Shown here: piece after piece, positions 6,865 through 15,056 of the stretch
How positions within the stretch are numbered: position 1 is the first letter of the stretch
Layout: the number at the start of each line of letters is the position of its first letter
Assembly (NCBI GenBank): GCA_017435245.1
Contig: JAFSFK010000061.1
Span: forward strand, 1-15,625
Source of the DNA: Oscillospiraceae bacterium
GTDB lineage: Bacteria > Bacillota > Clostridia > Oscillospirales > Oscillospiraceae
Direction: 5' to 3'
DNA: 15,625 bases
Translations under genes and position numbers: made by a program
Notes under the pieces: model-generated
What the model was told of the DNA's origin: nothing
The model's input: the letters and a program-made list of their open reading frames with translations, nothing else
Databases searched by the model: none

Positions 6865-7830
6865 TCAGGTAATACCAAACCAGGCGATCACGCACATCAC
6901 AGCGGATACCGCCGTGAACACGATGCAGATCTTCTCCTCTTTCCAGCCGCACATTTCAAAGTGGTGGTGGATGGGAGACATTTTAAACAGCCGCTTGCCG
7001 TGGGTCAGCTTAAAGTAGGCCACCTGCAGGATCACGGACAGGGTCTCCATAATATACACGATTCCCACCAGGACAAGGATCAAAGGCATATCCAGAGCAA
7101 AAGCCATGGCACAGACCACACCGCCCAAAAACAGAGAGCCGGTATCGCCCATAAACACCTTGGCAGGATGCCAGTTGTAGAACAGGTATGCCACCAATCC
7201 GCCCACCAGACAGGCAGGCAGCAGTGCCAGATCATATTTTCCCTTCAAGACAGCAGCAGCGGTAAAGAAGATCATCACGGGAATGGTGACGCTGCTGCTC
7301 AACCCGTCCACACCATCGGTAAGGTTCACCGCATTCACACAGCCCACCATCACGAACATAGCAAAGAAAATATACACCAGCGGATGCATAGGAACAACGG
7401 TATTTACAAAGGGGATGTACAGGCTTCCGCTCATCACGCCCTGCTTGTACAGGATGTACAGGTAGATGGCAGATACCGCCATCTGCAGCAGTGCCTTCTG
7501 GGCAGAAGTAAGGCCCAGATTGCGCTTATACTTCATCTTGAAGAAATCGTCCAAAAAGCCGATCACACCAAAGCACAAAGCCAGCACCAGTACATAAAAC
7601 GCAGTGTGGTCCTGCATTGTAAACAGGCTGCCCAGCAGGCACAAGATGGCAGATGCGATAAACATCAGGCCGCCCATCATGGGAGTACCTGCCTTATAGT
7701 TATGCCAAATCGGACCATCCTCACGGATGGACTGTCCGGCCTTCAACGCCCGCAGCACCGGCAGCAGAAAATAGCCGATGGCACCGGTCAGAACAGTGCA
7801 GACCGCTGCGGTAATCAGGATTCTTGTCAT
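6865..7830 (-). CDS. mraY: MraY, phospho-MurNAc-pentapeptide translocase
   Basis: A 321-residue integral membrane enzyme that transfers phospho-MurNAc-pentapeptide from UDP to undecaprenyl phosphate, making lipid I. Diagnostic motifs are the aspartate pair in GFLDDFFK (D94, D95), NLTDGVDGL (169-177), GDTGS (228-232) and the histidine motif MSPIHHHFE (284-292). About ten hydrophobic segments fit the known topology. The length is normal for the family. The start is supported by GGAGG eight bases upstream. It follows murF by 16 bases and precedes ftsW by 15, consistent with one transcript. Confidence 0.97.
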   Translation of the reverse strand: MTRILITAAVCTVLTGAIGYFLLPVLRALKAGQSIREDGPIWHNYKAGTPMMGGLMFIASAILCLLGSLFTMQDHTAFYVLVLALCFGVIGFLDDFFKMKYKRNLGLTSAQKALLQMAVSAIYLYILYKQGVMSGSLYIPFVNTVVPMHPLVYIFFAMFVMVGCVNAVNLTDGVDGLSSSVTIPVMIFFTAAAVLKGKYDLALLPACLVGGLVAYLFYNWHPAKVFMGDTGSLFLGGVVCAMAFALDMPLILVLVGIVYIMETLSVILQVAYFKLTHGKRLFKMSPIHHHFEMCGWKEEKICIVFTAVSAVMCVIAWFGIT

Positions 7831-7846
7831 TGGGTCATCCTCCGAA

Positions 7847-9208
7847 TTATTTCTCTTCCTCCAGGAACTGCTCGATTACCAGCTCCATACGCATACCACG
7901 GCTGCCCTTAAACAGGATCACATCGCCGGGCTTTACCAGCTGCTTCAGCACCTTTACCAGCCGGTCCCGGTCGGTAAAGGCTCTGGCCACATTCTGAGGC
8001 ATACCGCCGGTGAGGGCACCGTTGAGCATACGCACACTGTTTTCACCATAAGCAAGGAGGATATCCGCCCGTTCGGCAGCGATCCGGCCCACCTTATAAT
8101 GCTCTGCAGCTGTACATACACCCAGCTCCAGCATATCGCCCAGAACCGCCACGTGGCGTCCGGGACGGTTGCCAAGCACCCCCAGTGCCGCCGCCATAGA
8201 CTCAGGTCCAGCATTATAACAGTCACGGATGATGGTATATCCGTTCTTTTCGTAGATCTCCTGACGGCCTGCCATATTCTGGAATTGCGACAAAGACTTT
8301 CGGATATTCTCAGGCGATACGCCCAATTCCAGGGCAACCGCCACCGCCGCAAGAGCATCGTGGACATAGTGCTGTCCCTCCAGCGCCAGCTCGATGGGAA
8401 ATGCCTTATCCGCACATCTTGCCCAGAAGCGAAGCATCCCGGGCACCTCGGTAATATCCTTGCCCAGCACATCGCACTCACCATTGCGAACACCGAAGAA
8501 ACCCACATTCTTGCCGCTGGTCAGCCGCTGATTCCACAGCAAAGCATCGTCACCGTTGAGGAAGATCTTGCCATCATCAGGCATACCCTCAACGATCTCC
8601 AGCTTGGCCTGCAGGATACCCTCCATAGAACCCAGATGCTCGATATGCATCGTACCGATGTTCACGATCACCGCTACATCCGGCTTGGCAATGGATGCAA
8701 GGTATGCGATCTCCCGGAAATGGTTCATACCCATTTCCACCACCGCCACCTCGGTATCTTCTTCCATAGCCAGAATGGCCATAGGCATACCGATATCGTT
8801 GTTATGGTTTACCGGGGTCTTACCCACCCGGTAGACACTCTGGAGCACTGCTGCGGTCATTTCCTTGGTAGTACTCTTTCCCACAGAGCCGGTGATGCCT
8901 ACCACCTTCATACCGATGCGCTCCCGCTCTCCACGGGCAATATCACCCAACGCTATGCGGGTGTCTTCTACCACGATGGCAGGATAATCTCCATCGCAGT
9001 GGGTACACAGCACCGCTGCCGCACCCTTTTCCAAAGCGGCAGGAATAAAGTCATGACCGTCCCGCACACCCTGCAGGGCAACAAACAGCTGCCCGGCTTC
9101 CAGCTTACGGGTATCGTTATTGGCACCAAAAAATGTTACGTCCTTATACTTGGGATCAATACTGCCGCCGCACCATTGGGCAGCCTGCTGTAATGTGATC
9201 ACACCCAT
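7847..9208 (-). CDS. murF: MurF, UDP-MurNAc-tripeptide:D-Ala-D-Ala ligase
   Basis: A 453-residue cytosolic Mur ligase that adds D-alanyl-D-alanine to the UDP-MurNAc tripeptide using ATP. It has the three-domain layout: an N-terminal UMP-binding domain (about 1-100), a central ATPase domain with P-loop GSVGKST (107-113) and a following HNNDIGMP motif, and a C-terminal domain with DCYNAGPESM and FKGSRGMRME. The HNNDIGMP motif and the C-terminal SRGMRME motif separate MurF from MurE, MurC and MurD. It starts six bases after the murE stop, with a GAGG site overlapping that stop codon. The murE-murF order matches consecutive pathway steps. Confidence 0.96.
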   Translation of the reverse strand: MGVITLQQAAQWCGGSIDPKYKDVTFFGANNDTRKLEAGQLFVALQGVRDGHDFIPAALEKGAAAVLCTHCDGDYPAIVVEDTRIALGDIARGERERIGMKVVGITGSVGKSTTKEMTAAVLQSVYRVGKTPVNHNNDIGMPMAILAMEEDTEVAVVEMGMNHFREIAYLASIAKPDVAVIVNIGTMHIEHLGSMEGILQAKLEIVEGMPDDGKIFLNGDDALLWNQRLTSGKNVGFFGVRNGECDVLGKDITEVPGMLRFWARCADKAFPIELALEGQHYVHDALAAVAVALELGVSPENIRKSLSQFQNMAGRQEIYEKNGYTIIRDCYNAGPESMAAALGVLGNRPGRHVAVLGDMLELGVCTAAEHYKVGRIAAERADILLAYGENSVRMLNGALTGGMPQNVARAFTDRDRLVKVLKQLVKPGDVILFKGSRGMRMELVIEQFLEEEK

Positions 9209-9214
9209 TGTAAA

Positions 9215-10663
9215 TTACCTCGTTTTCTCCAGGTAAGCGGCAACCACTTCCCGCTCATCCAAATGGTGCTTGACACCACAGATCTCCTGGTATGTTTCGT
9301 GGCCCTTTCCGGCCAAGATAATTATATCATTTTTTTGCCCAATGTCCATAGCATAATAAATGGCTTTTATGCGGTTTTCGATCACTTTATAATTATTTTT
9401 GCTGCTGTCAACACCCTTGAGGATATCGTTGATAATGGCTCCCGGCTCCTCGGTACGGGGATTATCGGAGGTGATCACCGCAATATCGGCAATATCCGTA
9501 CCGATCTTACCCATAATAGGCCGCTTGATGGGATCCCGGTCACCGCCGCAGCCAAAAACAGCGATGGTCCTGCCCTTACAGAAGCCCTTGACGGAAGAAA
9601 GCACATTCTCAAGGCCATCGGGGGTATGGGCATAGTCAATGAGGACTGTATAGTCCTTGCCGGGAGTGGGTACCACCTCCACCCGGCCCTTTACGCCCTT
9701 GGCAGTTTTCAGCGCCTGGGCCGCATCGGAAAGAGTGATCCCCAGCTGCAGCGCCATCGCCAATACCGTCAGTGCATTGTAAACGGTAAATTTTCCGGGA
9801 ATGGGCAGCTGCACTTCCACCCGCTCCTGCTTATAAACCGCAGCAAAGCGGATACCATCGGAAAGTAGCTCCAGATCCTCGGCGTTCAGATCTCCATTGC
9901 CCTTAACAGAGGTGGTGATCAGATCGCATCCGGATCTGCCGCACATTCTCTGGAACCAGGGATCGTCAACATTGGCAGCACCCCGATCACAGCGGTTGAA
10001 CAGCTCCGCCTTAGCGTCGCAGTAGGCTTCCATAGTCTTGTGGAAATCCAGATGATCCTCCGTCAGGTTGGTAAAGGCAGCCACATCATAGTGCATACCG
10101 CCTACCCGCTCCAGAGAAATGGCGTGGGAGGACACTTCCATCACAACGTGGGTACAGCCTGCATCACGCATTTGCGCCAGCAGCGCCTGTACCTCAAAGC
10201 TCTCAGGCGTAGTACGCTCCGTGGGGATGCTTTGATCACCGATCATATTCTCCATGGTACCCATAAGTCCAACTTTAGCACCCAGCACCTGCTCTAAAAC
10301 GTGCTTCAGAAGAAGGGTGGAAGAGGTCTTACCATTGGTTCCGGTAACACCAATGAGCTTCATAGAGGCAGCGGGATCGCCAAAATAATTTCTGCCGATC
10401 AGCGCCAGTGCCAAGCGGTCAGAATCCACCTGTACATAAGGCACATCCCCCTCAGGGATCTTGGCTGTGACTACCGCTGCCGCACCCTTTTCCAGTGCCA
10501 TAGGGATATATTTATTTCCATCGGTGGCAAAGCCGGAAATGGCCACAAACAGGCAGCCCGGCGTCACCTTTCTGGAGTCATAAGCAACACCGGTGATCTC
10601 GGTTTCCAGATCCGCACCGACCTGCAAGATTTTCACATCTGTAAGCAATTCTTTCAGCTTCAT
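9215..10663 (-). CDS. murE: MurE, UDP-MurNAc-dipeptide:meso-diaminopimelate ligase
   Basis: A 482-residue cytosolic Mur ligase that adds the third residue of the stem peptide. Visible motifs are the P-loop GTNGKT (108-113), the DAKAELF segment with the lysine expected to be carbamylated (K218), DYAHTPD (343-349) and DNPR (400-403). DNPR is the motif that marks meso-diaminopimelate specificity; lysine-adding enzymes differ there. The wall is therefore predicted to be of the mDAP type. I start at the ATG 10661-10663 because AAGGAG lies just upstream and homology starts at MKLKELL; an ATG eight codons earlier lacks a site. It lies 25 bases after the PBP gene. Confidence 0.97.
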   Translation of the reverse strand: MKLKELLTDVKILQVGADLETEITGVAYDSRKVTPGCLFVAISGFATDGNKYIPMALEKGAAAVVTAKIPEGDVPYVQVDSDRLALALIGRNYFGDPAASMKLIGVTGTNGKTSSTLLLKHVLEQVLGAKVGLMGTMENMIGDQSIPTERTTPESFEVQALLAQMRDAGCTHVVMEVSSHAISLERVGGMHYDVAAFTNLTEDHLDFHKTMEAYCDAKAELFNRCDRGAANVDDPWFQRMCGRSGCDLITTSVKGNGDLNAEDLELLSDGIRFAAVYKQERVEVQLPIPGKFTVYNALTVLAMALQLGITLSDAAQALKTAKGVKGRVEVVPTPGKDYTVLIDYAHTPDGLENVLSSVKGFCKGRTIAVFGCGGDRDPIKRPIMGKIGTDIADIAVITSDNPRTEEPGAIINDILKGVDSSKNNYKVIENRIKAIYYAMDIGQKNDIIILAGKGHETYQEICGVKHHLDEREVVAAYLEKTR

Positions 10664-10688
10664 ATCAAACACTCCTTTGTAAAACACG

Positions 10689-13025
10689 CTAATCGTGAGC
10701 GCCTATATCCGCAAATTCCAATCGAATGGTGGTTCCCACCGGGACCTGGGTATCCTTCGCCTCAGATTGGGCAGTTACCACAACGTCATAGCTGAGGCTG
10801 TCATTTCCACAAACCAGAATATATAGTCCGAGACTGCCCGCAGTATCGCTGGCCTGCTGGCGGTTCATACCGGTAAAGTCCGGCACTGTGACCAGCCGTT
10901 CCGCCGGATCCTCACCAAAATACAAGATCACCTGGCTGTCCCCGGGAACACATTCTCCCGGTGCCGGGATCTGTGCCGTTACCGCTTCCCCGCCGCCTAC
11001 CGCAGTGGCTGTCAGCCCCTGCTCTTTCAGAAGTTTCTGTGCCTGTTCAGCCGTCAATCCGGTCATATCATCCAGGATCACCTGCCGCCCGGCCGCATCG
11101 TCTTCAGCGTAATTGCGTTCCACATCCAGATAGGGCAGAATATCCGCCATCACAGCACCTACAGTAGGCGCTGCCATCACACCGCCGGAAATATAGATCC
11201 CCGTGGAGCGGGAGGGTGTATCCAGGGCTACCAATACAATATACTGCGGATCGTCCATTGGCGCAACCCCTACAAATGATACGATTTTATCCTGTACACG
11301 CTGGCCATTCTCGTCAAAAACATCAATTTTCTCGCTGGTGCCAGTCTTTCCGCCAATATCAAACCCGGAAACTGTGGCATTTTTGGCAGTTCCATCCGTC
11401 ACAACAGAGCGGATCAAGCCGCACATCGTTTCCGAAGTCTCTGCACTGATCACCTGCCGAAGTACCGTTGGTTCCTGCTTGAGGACAGTATTCCCCTGCG
11501 CATCCACCACCTCAGAAACCAGATACGGCTCCAGAAGATAGCCGCCGTTGACCACCGATGCAATTGCCCGTACCAGCTGCAGGGGCGTGAGTTTAAAGGT
11601 CTGTCCGAAGGATGCGGAGGTAAGGGACGCTGTTCCCCATTTTTCCGTATCCACGATCAAAGACTTATCAAAAAATACGCCCTTGCTCTCCCCTGCCAGA
11701 TCGATGCCGGTCTTCTCCAGCACACCGAATTTCTGAATATACTCATAAAAACGCTCGCCGCCCAGACGCAGGCCAATGTTGGCAAAGGCAAGGTTGCAGG
11801 AATTCTGTAGCGCCTGCGCTGTCTGTTGGGAGCCGTGCCCGGTAGATCGCCAGCAGTGCAGCAGCTGCGCTCTGCCCGGGATCTGCTGGGCACCGGAGCA
11901 TTGGAATCCGGTATCCAAGTCCACCGCACCGCAATCCAAAGCCGCAGCCAACGTCAGCACTTTGAAGGTAGATCCCGGCTCATAGCCATCAGAAAGGCAG
12001 CGATTTCTCCACTGCTTCAGCTGCGCAAGATGAAGTGCCTGGGCATATGCCTCTTTCCCGGCAGTATACGCCGAACTCTGTGCCGGTTCCATTAGATAAC
12101 TAAGGCGCATCTGCTCCAGCTGCTGCACCGTTTCGGTATCTAAAATTTCCAGATAGTTATTGGGGTCATAACTTCCCAGGGTCGCCATCGCCAGAATTTC
12201 TCCGGTATTGACATCCATTACCATCCCAAATGCGCCGTTTTGCACCGCATAGCGGTCAATGGCGGTTTGCATCTGCTTTTCCAGGCAGGCTTGAACCGTT
12301 GCATCCAGTGTCAGGATCAAACTGCACCCTTGGGTAGCGCCGATGTAATTCTCATAGGAAAAGGGCATATCCATTTCGTTGTTGCCCTTGGTGGTGATCA
12401 CCGAACCGGCATCCCCCTCCAGATAGGCATTGTAGGATGCCTCGATCCCCTCGGAGCCGGTGCCCGAATCATTGGTAAACCCGATCACCTGCGCAGCAAG
12501 CGTGCCGTAGGGATAAGTACGCATAGTACCCGGCTCCAGATGGATGCCGCTGATACCATATTCGTTGATATATTCCCGGACCTGGGCAGCAGTCTGCGCA
12601 TCCACCTTTTTCCCGATCTGCTTATAGCGCATTTTAAGGTCCGATGCCTGTTCTGCGATCCACGCAGGATCTGCATCCAGTATCTCTCCCAGCGCCTGGC
12701 TGATAGCCGGGACATCCGCCTTGGACTGCTTCAGCTCGTGGGGATCCAGGTAAATGTTCTCCACACCCTTATTGCAGGCCAAAACATTCATATTCCGGTC
12801 GTAGATCGTGCCCCGGTCCGCAGAAACCGTGGTGGTACGGGTCTGATTGCGCAGCGCCAGCCGGGCATAGTACTCGTAATCGGTGACCATCAGGCTGTAC
12901 AGCCGCAGGCTTACCGGCACAAACGCCGCCAGTCCCAGGCACAATGCTGTATAGAAGATCCTTCTTTGCTGACCGCTGTCCCCCCGTACCCGGGCATAGC
13001 TTTTCTTCTTTTGCCTTTTCGCCAT
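10689..13025 (-). CDS. Class B penicillin-binding protein with two PASTA domains (SpoVD/FtsI type)
   Basis: A 778-residue septal transpeptidase that cross-links new peptidoglycan. A basic cytoplasmic tail and one transmembrane helix (about 24-47) are followed by the PBP dimerisation domain (about 60-235, including DRGTIYDRN). The transpeptidase domain has S352-TF-K355, S409-C-N411 and K560-T-G562. Two PASTA repeats (about 648-705 and 711-772) end the protein; the second contains VTVPDFTGM. A region of about 35 residues rich in Ala, Gln and Leu precedes the active-site serine. In Bacillus this position holds both pbpB and spoVD; here there is one gene. I start at the ATG 13023-13025 (MAKRQKKK, AAAGG upstream); the in-frame ATG at 13085 sits inside a hairpin without a site. 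The exact role, vegetative or sporulation, is open. Confidence 0.94.
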   Translation of the reverse strand: MAKRQKKKSYARVRGDSGQQRRIFYTALCLGLAAFVPVSLRLYSLMVTDYEYYARLALRNQTRTTTVSADRGTIYDRNMNVLACNKGVENIYLDPHELKQSKADVPAISQALGEILDADPAWIAEQASDLKMRYKQIGKKVDAQTAAQVREYINEYGISGIHLEPGTMRTYPYGTLAAQVIGFTNDSGTGSEGIEASYNAYLEGDAGSVITTKGNNEMDMPFSYENYIGATQGCSLILTLDATVQACLEKQMQTAIDRYAVQNGAFGMVMDVNTGEILAMATLGSYDPNNYLEILDTETVQQLEQMRLSYLMEPAQSSAYTAGKEAYAQALHLAQLKQWRNRCLSDGYEPGSTFKVLTLAAALDCGAVDLDTGFQCSGAQQIPGRAQLLHCWRSTGHGSQQTAQALQNSCNLAFANIGLRLGGERFYEYIQKFGVLEKTGIDLAGESKGVFFDKSLIVDTEKWGTASLTSASFGQTFKLTPLQLVRAIASVVNGGYLLEPYLVSEVVDAQGNTVLKQEPTVLRQVISAETSETMCGLIRSVVTDGTAKNATVSGFDIGGKTGTSEKIDVFDENGQRVQDKIVSFVGVAPMDDPQYIVLVALDTPSRSTGIYISGGVMAAPTVGAVMADILPYLDVERNYAEDDAAGRQVILDDMTGLTAEQAQKLLKEQGLTATAVGGGEAVTAQIPAPGECVPGDSQVILYFGEDPAERLVTVPDFTGMNRQQASDTAGSLGLYILVCGNDSLSYDVVVTAQSEAKDTQVPVGTTIRLEFADIGAHD

Positions 13026-13054
13026 ACCATCCCGACCTTTCCCAAAGCCTTTGA

Positions 13055-13085
13055 ATGGGCAGCAAGGGAATCCCTCGCCGCCCAT
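13055..13085 (-). promoter_or_regulatory. 14-bp RNA hairpin upstream of the PBP gene
   Basis: On the minus strand the arms ATGGGCGGCGAGGG and CCCTTGCTGCCCAT pair over 14 positions (two of them G-U) around a 3-base loop. The hairpin ends 29 bases before the PBP start codon, and no T-run follows, so it is not a standard terminator. It may control stability or translation of the PBP part of the mRNA; this is inference. Confidence 0.6.
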
Positions 13086-13107
13086 TGCAGCTGCTATTAA
13101 AGTCTAT

Positions 13108-13122
13108 TGGCCGGGACGGCCA
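13108..13122 (-). promoter_or_regulatory. Second small hairpin after ftsL
   Basis: TGGCCG-TCC-CGGCCA on the minus strand forms a GC-rich 6-bp stem seven bases after the ftsL stop codon. With the 14-bp hairpin downstream it makes the ftsL-PBP junction the most structured gap in the operon. The stem has no T-run behind it. Confidence 0.45.
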
Positions 13123-13129
13123 TTATGCA

Positions 13130-13537
13130 TTACGGAATAGATACATCAATTGGAGTAGAGCCGATCTGCTCTGCCGGAACCATACCCAAGGCTTTTGCCG
13201 TCTGCTTGATCTCGTTCAGATCATAGGACTGGGCATACTCCTGCGTCAGCCGTTGGTTTTCCTGCTGCAGATAATGGACATAGGAAGCCATATCGTCAGC
13301 CTCTGCACGAACGGCATAATATTTACCCACACCAATTGCCATCACGATCAAAAGGCATACCGCCACAGCCATACTTAGAATCGCAACCGGATCCACATAA
13401 ATGGCTTTACCCTTGCTCTTTTTCTGAGCAGGCAGACGAAGGGTATTCCTTTTAAGGGGTGCAACCGGCTCCAGCTTGCGGGCCGCACTGCCGTCAGTAT
13501 AAAAGCGAACATACTGAACACTCGGATACTGTGCCAT
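13130..13537 (-). CDS. ftsL: FtsL-like divisome protein
   Basis: A 135-residue bitopic protein recognised by position and architecture. A basic cytoplasmic segment (1-48) is followed by one transmembrane helix (about 50-71), a predicted coiled coil (about 78-112) and a conserved-looking end YDLNEIKQTAKALGMV (105-120), a pattern I associate with clostridial FtsL proteins. FtsL links FtsQ/DivIB and FtsB/DivIC to FtsW and the PBP and helps activate septal synthesis. The start has a GGGGAG site. It follows rsmH by 21 bases, as in Bacillus. FtsL sequences diverge strongly, so the call rests on topology and synteny. Confidence 0.85.
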   Translation of the reverse strand: MAQYPSVQYVRFYTDGSAARKLEPVAPLKRNTLRLPAQKKSKGKAIYVDPVAILSMAVAVCLLIVMAIGVGKYYAVRAEADDMASYVHYLQQENQRLTQEYAQSYDLNEIKQTAKALGMVPAEQIGSTPIDVSIP

Positions 13538-13558
13538 CGTTACTCCCCTTTCTGAAAA

Positions 13559-14494
13559 TCAAAGTTTCTCACATACTCGCAGCTTTGCGCTGCGTGCTCT
13601 GGGGTTTCGTTCCAGTTCTGCATCGGTCGCCACGATGGGCTTCCGACTGATGATCTTTACCTTTGGCTTTTTACCGCACACGCACACAGGAAAACTGGGT
13701 GGACAGGTACAGCCTTTGGAGGCAGCTGTCATAGCGGTTTTCACGATCCGGTCTTCCAGAGAGTGGAAGGTGATGATTGCCAATCGTCCGCCGGGATTCA
13801 AAAGATCAATTGCATCCTCCAGTACCCGTTCCACGCTGCCAAGCTCATCATTGACTGCGATACGGATGGCCTGAAAGCTGCGCTTTGCCGGGTGCTGCTT
13901 TTCCCGCAGGGCCGCTGCGGGCATTGCGCTGCGGATAATATCCACAAGCTCCAGGGTGTTCTTGATGGGCGCTTCTTCTCTACGGCGGCAGATCGCAGCA
14001 GCGATCTGGGGTGCGTAACGCTCCTCGCCGTAAGTGTAAAGGATCCGCTTCAGTTCTTCCTGGGGCCAGGTATTGACCACCGTTTCAGCACTTAAGCTGT
14101 CCTGGCTGTTCATACGCATATCCAAGGGAGCATCGGTCATATAGGAGAACCCACGACTGCCATCATCCAACTGAGGAGAGGATACGCCCAGATCCAGCAA
14201 AATGCCGTCCACACCGGGAATATCCAGATCCTTAAGCACCTGTGCCATCTCGCAGAAATTGGAGTGGACCAGGGTAACATTTTCTTTATAAGGTTCCAAC
14301 CGCTCCCCCGCTACCTTAAGGGCTACCGGGTCACGGTCGATGCCGACGAGCCGACCGGTGGTCAGCCGCTTGGCGATTTGGGTAGAGTGCCCGGCGCCAC
14401 CCAGGGTGCCGTCCACATAGATTCCGTCCGGTTTGATATTCAGTCCTTCGATGCACTCATCCAGAAGGACAGAGATATGGTGAAATTCTGTCAT
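13559..14494 (-). CDS. rsmH: RsmH (MraW), 16S rRNA m4C1402 methyltransferase
   Basis: A 311-residue SAM-dependent methyltransferase that modifies the N4 of C1402 in 16S rRNA, near the ribosomal P site. Family motifs are HISVLLDE (6-13), VDGTLGGAGHS (27-37), GIDRDP (51-56), DLGVSSPQLD (101-110) and the C-terminal FHSLEDRIVK (243-252). A CxC-PPSFPV-CxC segment (C262, C264, C271, C273) is typical of Firmicute RsmH. The ATG overlaps the mraZ stop by four bases (ATGA), the usual mraZ-mraW arrangement. Confidence 0.97.
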   Translation of the reverse strand: MTEFHHISVLLDECIEGLNIKPDGIYVDGTLGGAGHSTQIAKRLTTGRLVGIDRDPVALKVAGERLEPYKENVTLVHSNFCEMAQVLKDLDIPGVDGILLDLGVSSPQLDDGSRGFSYMTDAPLDMRMNSQDSLSAETVVNTWPQEELKRILYTYGEERYAPQIAAAICRRREEAPIKNTLELVDIIRSAMPAAALREKQHPAKRSFQAIRIAVNDELGSVERVLEDAIDLLNPGGRLAIITFHSLEDRIVKTAMTAASKGCTCPPSFPVCVCGKKPKVKIISRKPIVATDAELERNPRARSAKLRVCEKL

Positions 14495-14919
14495 AGACCA
14501 ATTGCCTCCAGAGAAGCCAGCAGCTTTTCGGGAGTAAGGTTCTCCGCTTCAAACTTCTTAAATTCTTCCGCATCCCAGATCTCAGCCTGACCGGCCCGAC
14601 CCACGATCATCACTTCCCGATCGATCCCGGCATACTCCAGAAGAGACTGAGTCACGCCGAATCGGAACTGCTTATCCGGGCTGCATTGGGTGGCATACAT
14701 AAAGATCAGGCTGGTTGCGGCAGAGCGCTGGGAAATGGGCAGTTCATTATAATTCTGCTGCAGCTTCTGCCAATCTTCACCGGTGTAGACCGTCAGGCAG
14801 CGATGACCGCAGTTGACACCCAGGGTAATATAAAAATCATCGCCCATCTCTGAACGCAGCTTTGCAGGGACAAAGAGTCGATTCTTTTCGTCCAGCTTTG
14901 CCGGGTATCTGCCGATCAT
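14491..14919 (-). CDS. mraZ: MraZ transcriptional regulator
   Basis: A 142-residue DNA-binding protein with two SpoVT/AbrB-like domains that form a ring and repress the mra (dcw) operon. The first DxxxR motif is intact (D10-EKN-R14, followed by LFVPAKLR). The second reads D82-KQF-R86-FGVTQSLLEYAGI: the usual glycine before the arginine is F85 and the usual proline is T90. I start at ATG 14917-14919, preceded by AGGAGG with seven bases of spacing; an ATG ten codons upstream lies within the operator-like repeats. It is the first gene of the cluster, and four candidate boxes for the protein lie just upstream. Confidence 0.95.
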   Translation of the reverse strand: MIGRYPAKLDEKNRLFVPAKLRSEMGDDFYITLGVNCGHRCLTVYTGEDWQKLQQNYNELPISQRSAATSLIFMYATQCSPDKQFRFGVTQSLLEYAGIDREVMIVGRAGQAEIWDAEEFKKFEAENLTPEKLLASLEAIGL

Positions 14920-14933
14920 TTCGCCACCTCCTA

Positions 14934-14969
14934 CTCCATTTTGCTCCACTTAGCTACCCTTTTGCTCCA
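14934..14969 (-). promoter_or_regulatory. Candidate MraZ operator: four boxes in helical phase
   Basis: On the minus strand TGGAG occurs at 14965-14969, 14944-14948 and 14934-14938, and a variant GGTAG at 14954-14958. Successive boxes are 11, 10 and 10 bp apart. TGG-type repeats spaced one helical turn apart just after the promoter are the known operator form of MraZ in E. coli, and this block lies between the -10 box and the mraZ ribosome binding site. Autoregulation is therefore likely. Confidence 0.7.
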
Positions 14970-14978
14970 TATAGTGAC

Positions 14979-15007
14979 AGTATAACGGATGTATTTTCAA
15001 AAATCAA
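14979..15007 (-). promoter_or_regulatory. Predicted mraZ (dcw operon) promoter
   Basis: On the minus strand TTGATT (15002-15007) and TATACT (14979-14984) are separated by 17 bases. Transcription would start near 14972, so the MraZ-box repeats would lie in the first bases transcribed, where bound protein would block initiation. It is followed by about 50 bases of leader. Confidence 0.7.
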
Positions 15008-15037
15008 TACTTTTATCAATAAAAATTCAAATTATTT

Positions 15038-15056
15038 CAGGAAAATACAGGAAAAT
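15038..15056. repeat. Direct repeat CAGGAAAAT, 10-bp period
   Basis: CAGGAAAAT occurs at 15038-15046 and again at 15048-15056, one helical turn apart, about 30 bp upstream of the mraZ -35 box. It could be an activator or curvature element; two copies are weak evidence. Confidence 0.3.

Noticed and set aside
5848..7911. A 687-codon open frame on the plus strand opposite ftsW and mraY
   Set aside because: It is antisense to two clearly conserved genes, is rich in His, Gln and Pro as expected from reading biased codons backwards, and shows no recognisable domain.
7778..9193. A 471-codon plus-strand open frame opposite murF
   Set aside because: It mirrors murF almost exactly, has the same His-rich composition and no protein-family features.
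13026..13085. A longer PBP start at 13085
   Set aside because: It has no ribosome binding site, lies within a stable hairpin and adds residues without family similarity.
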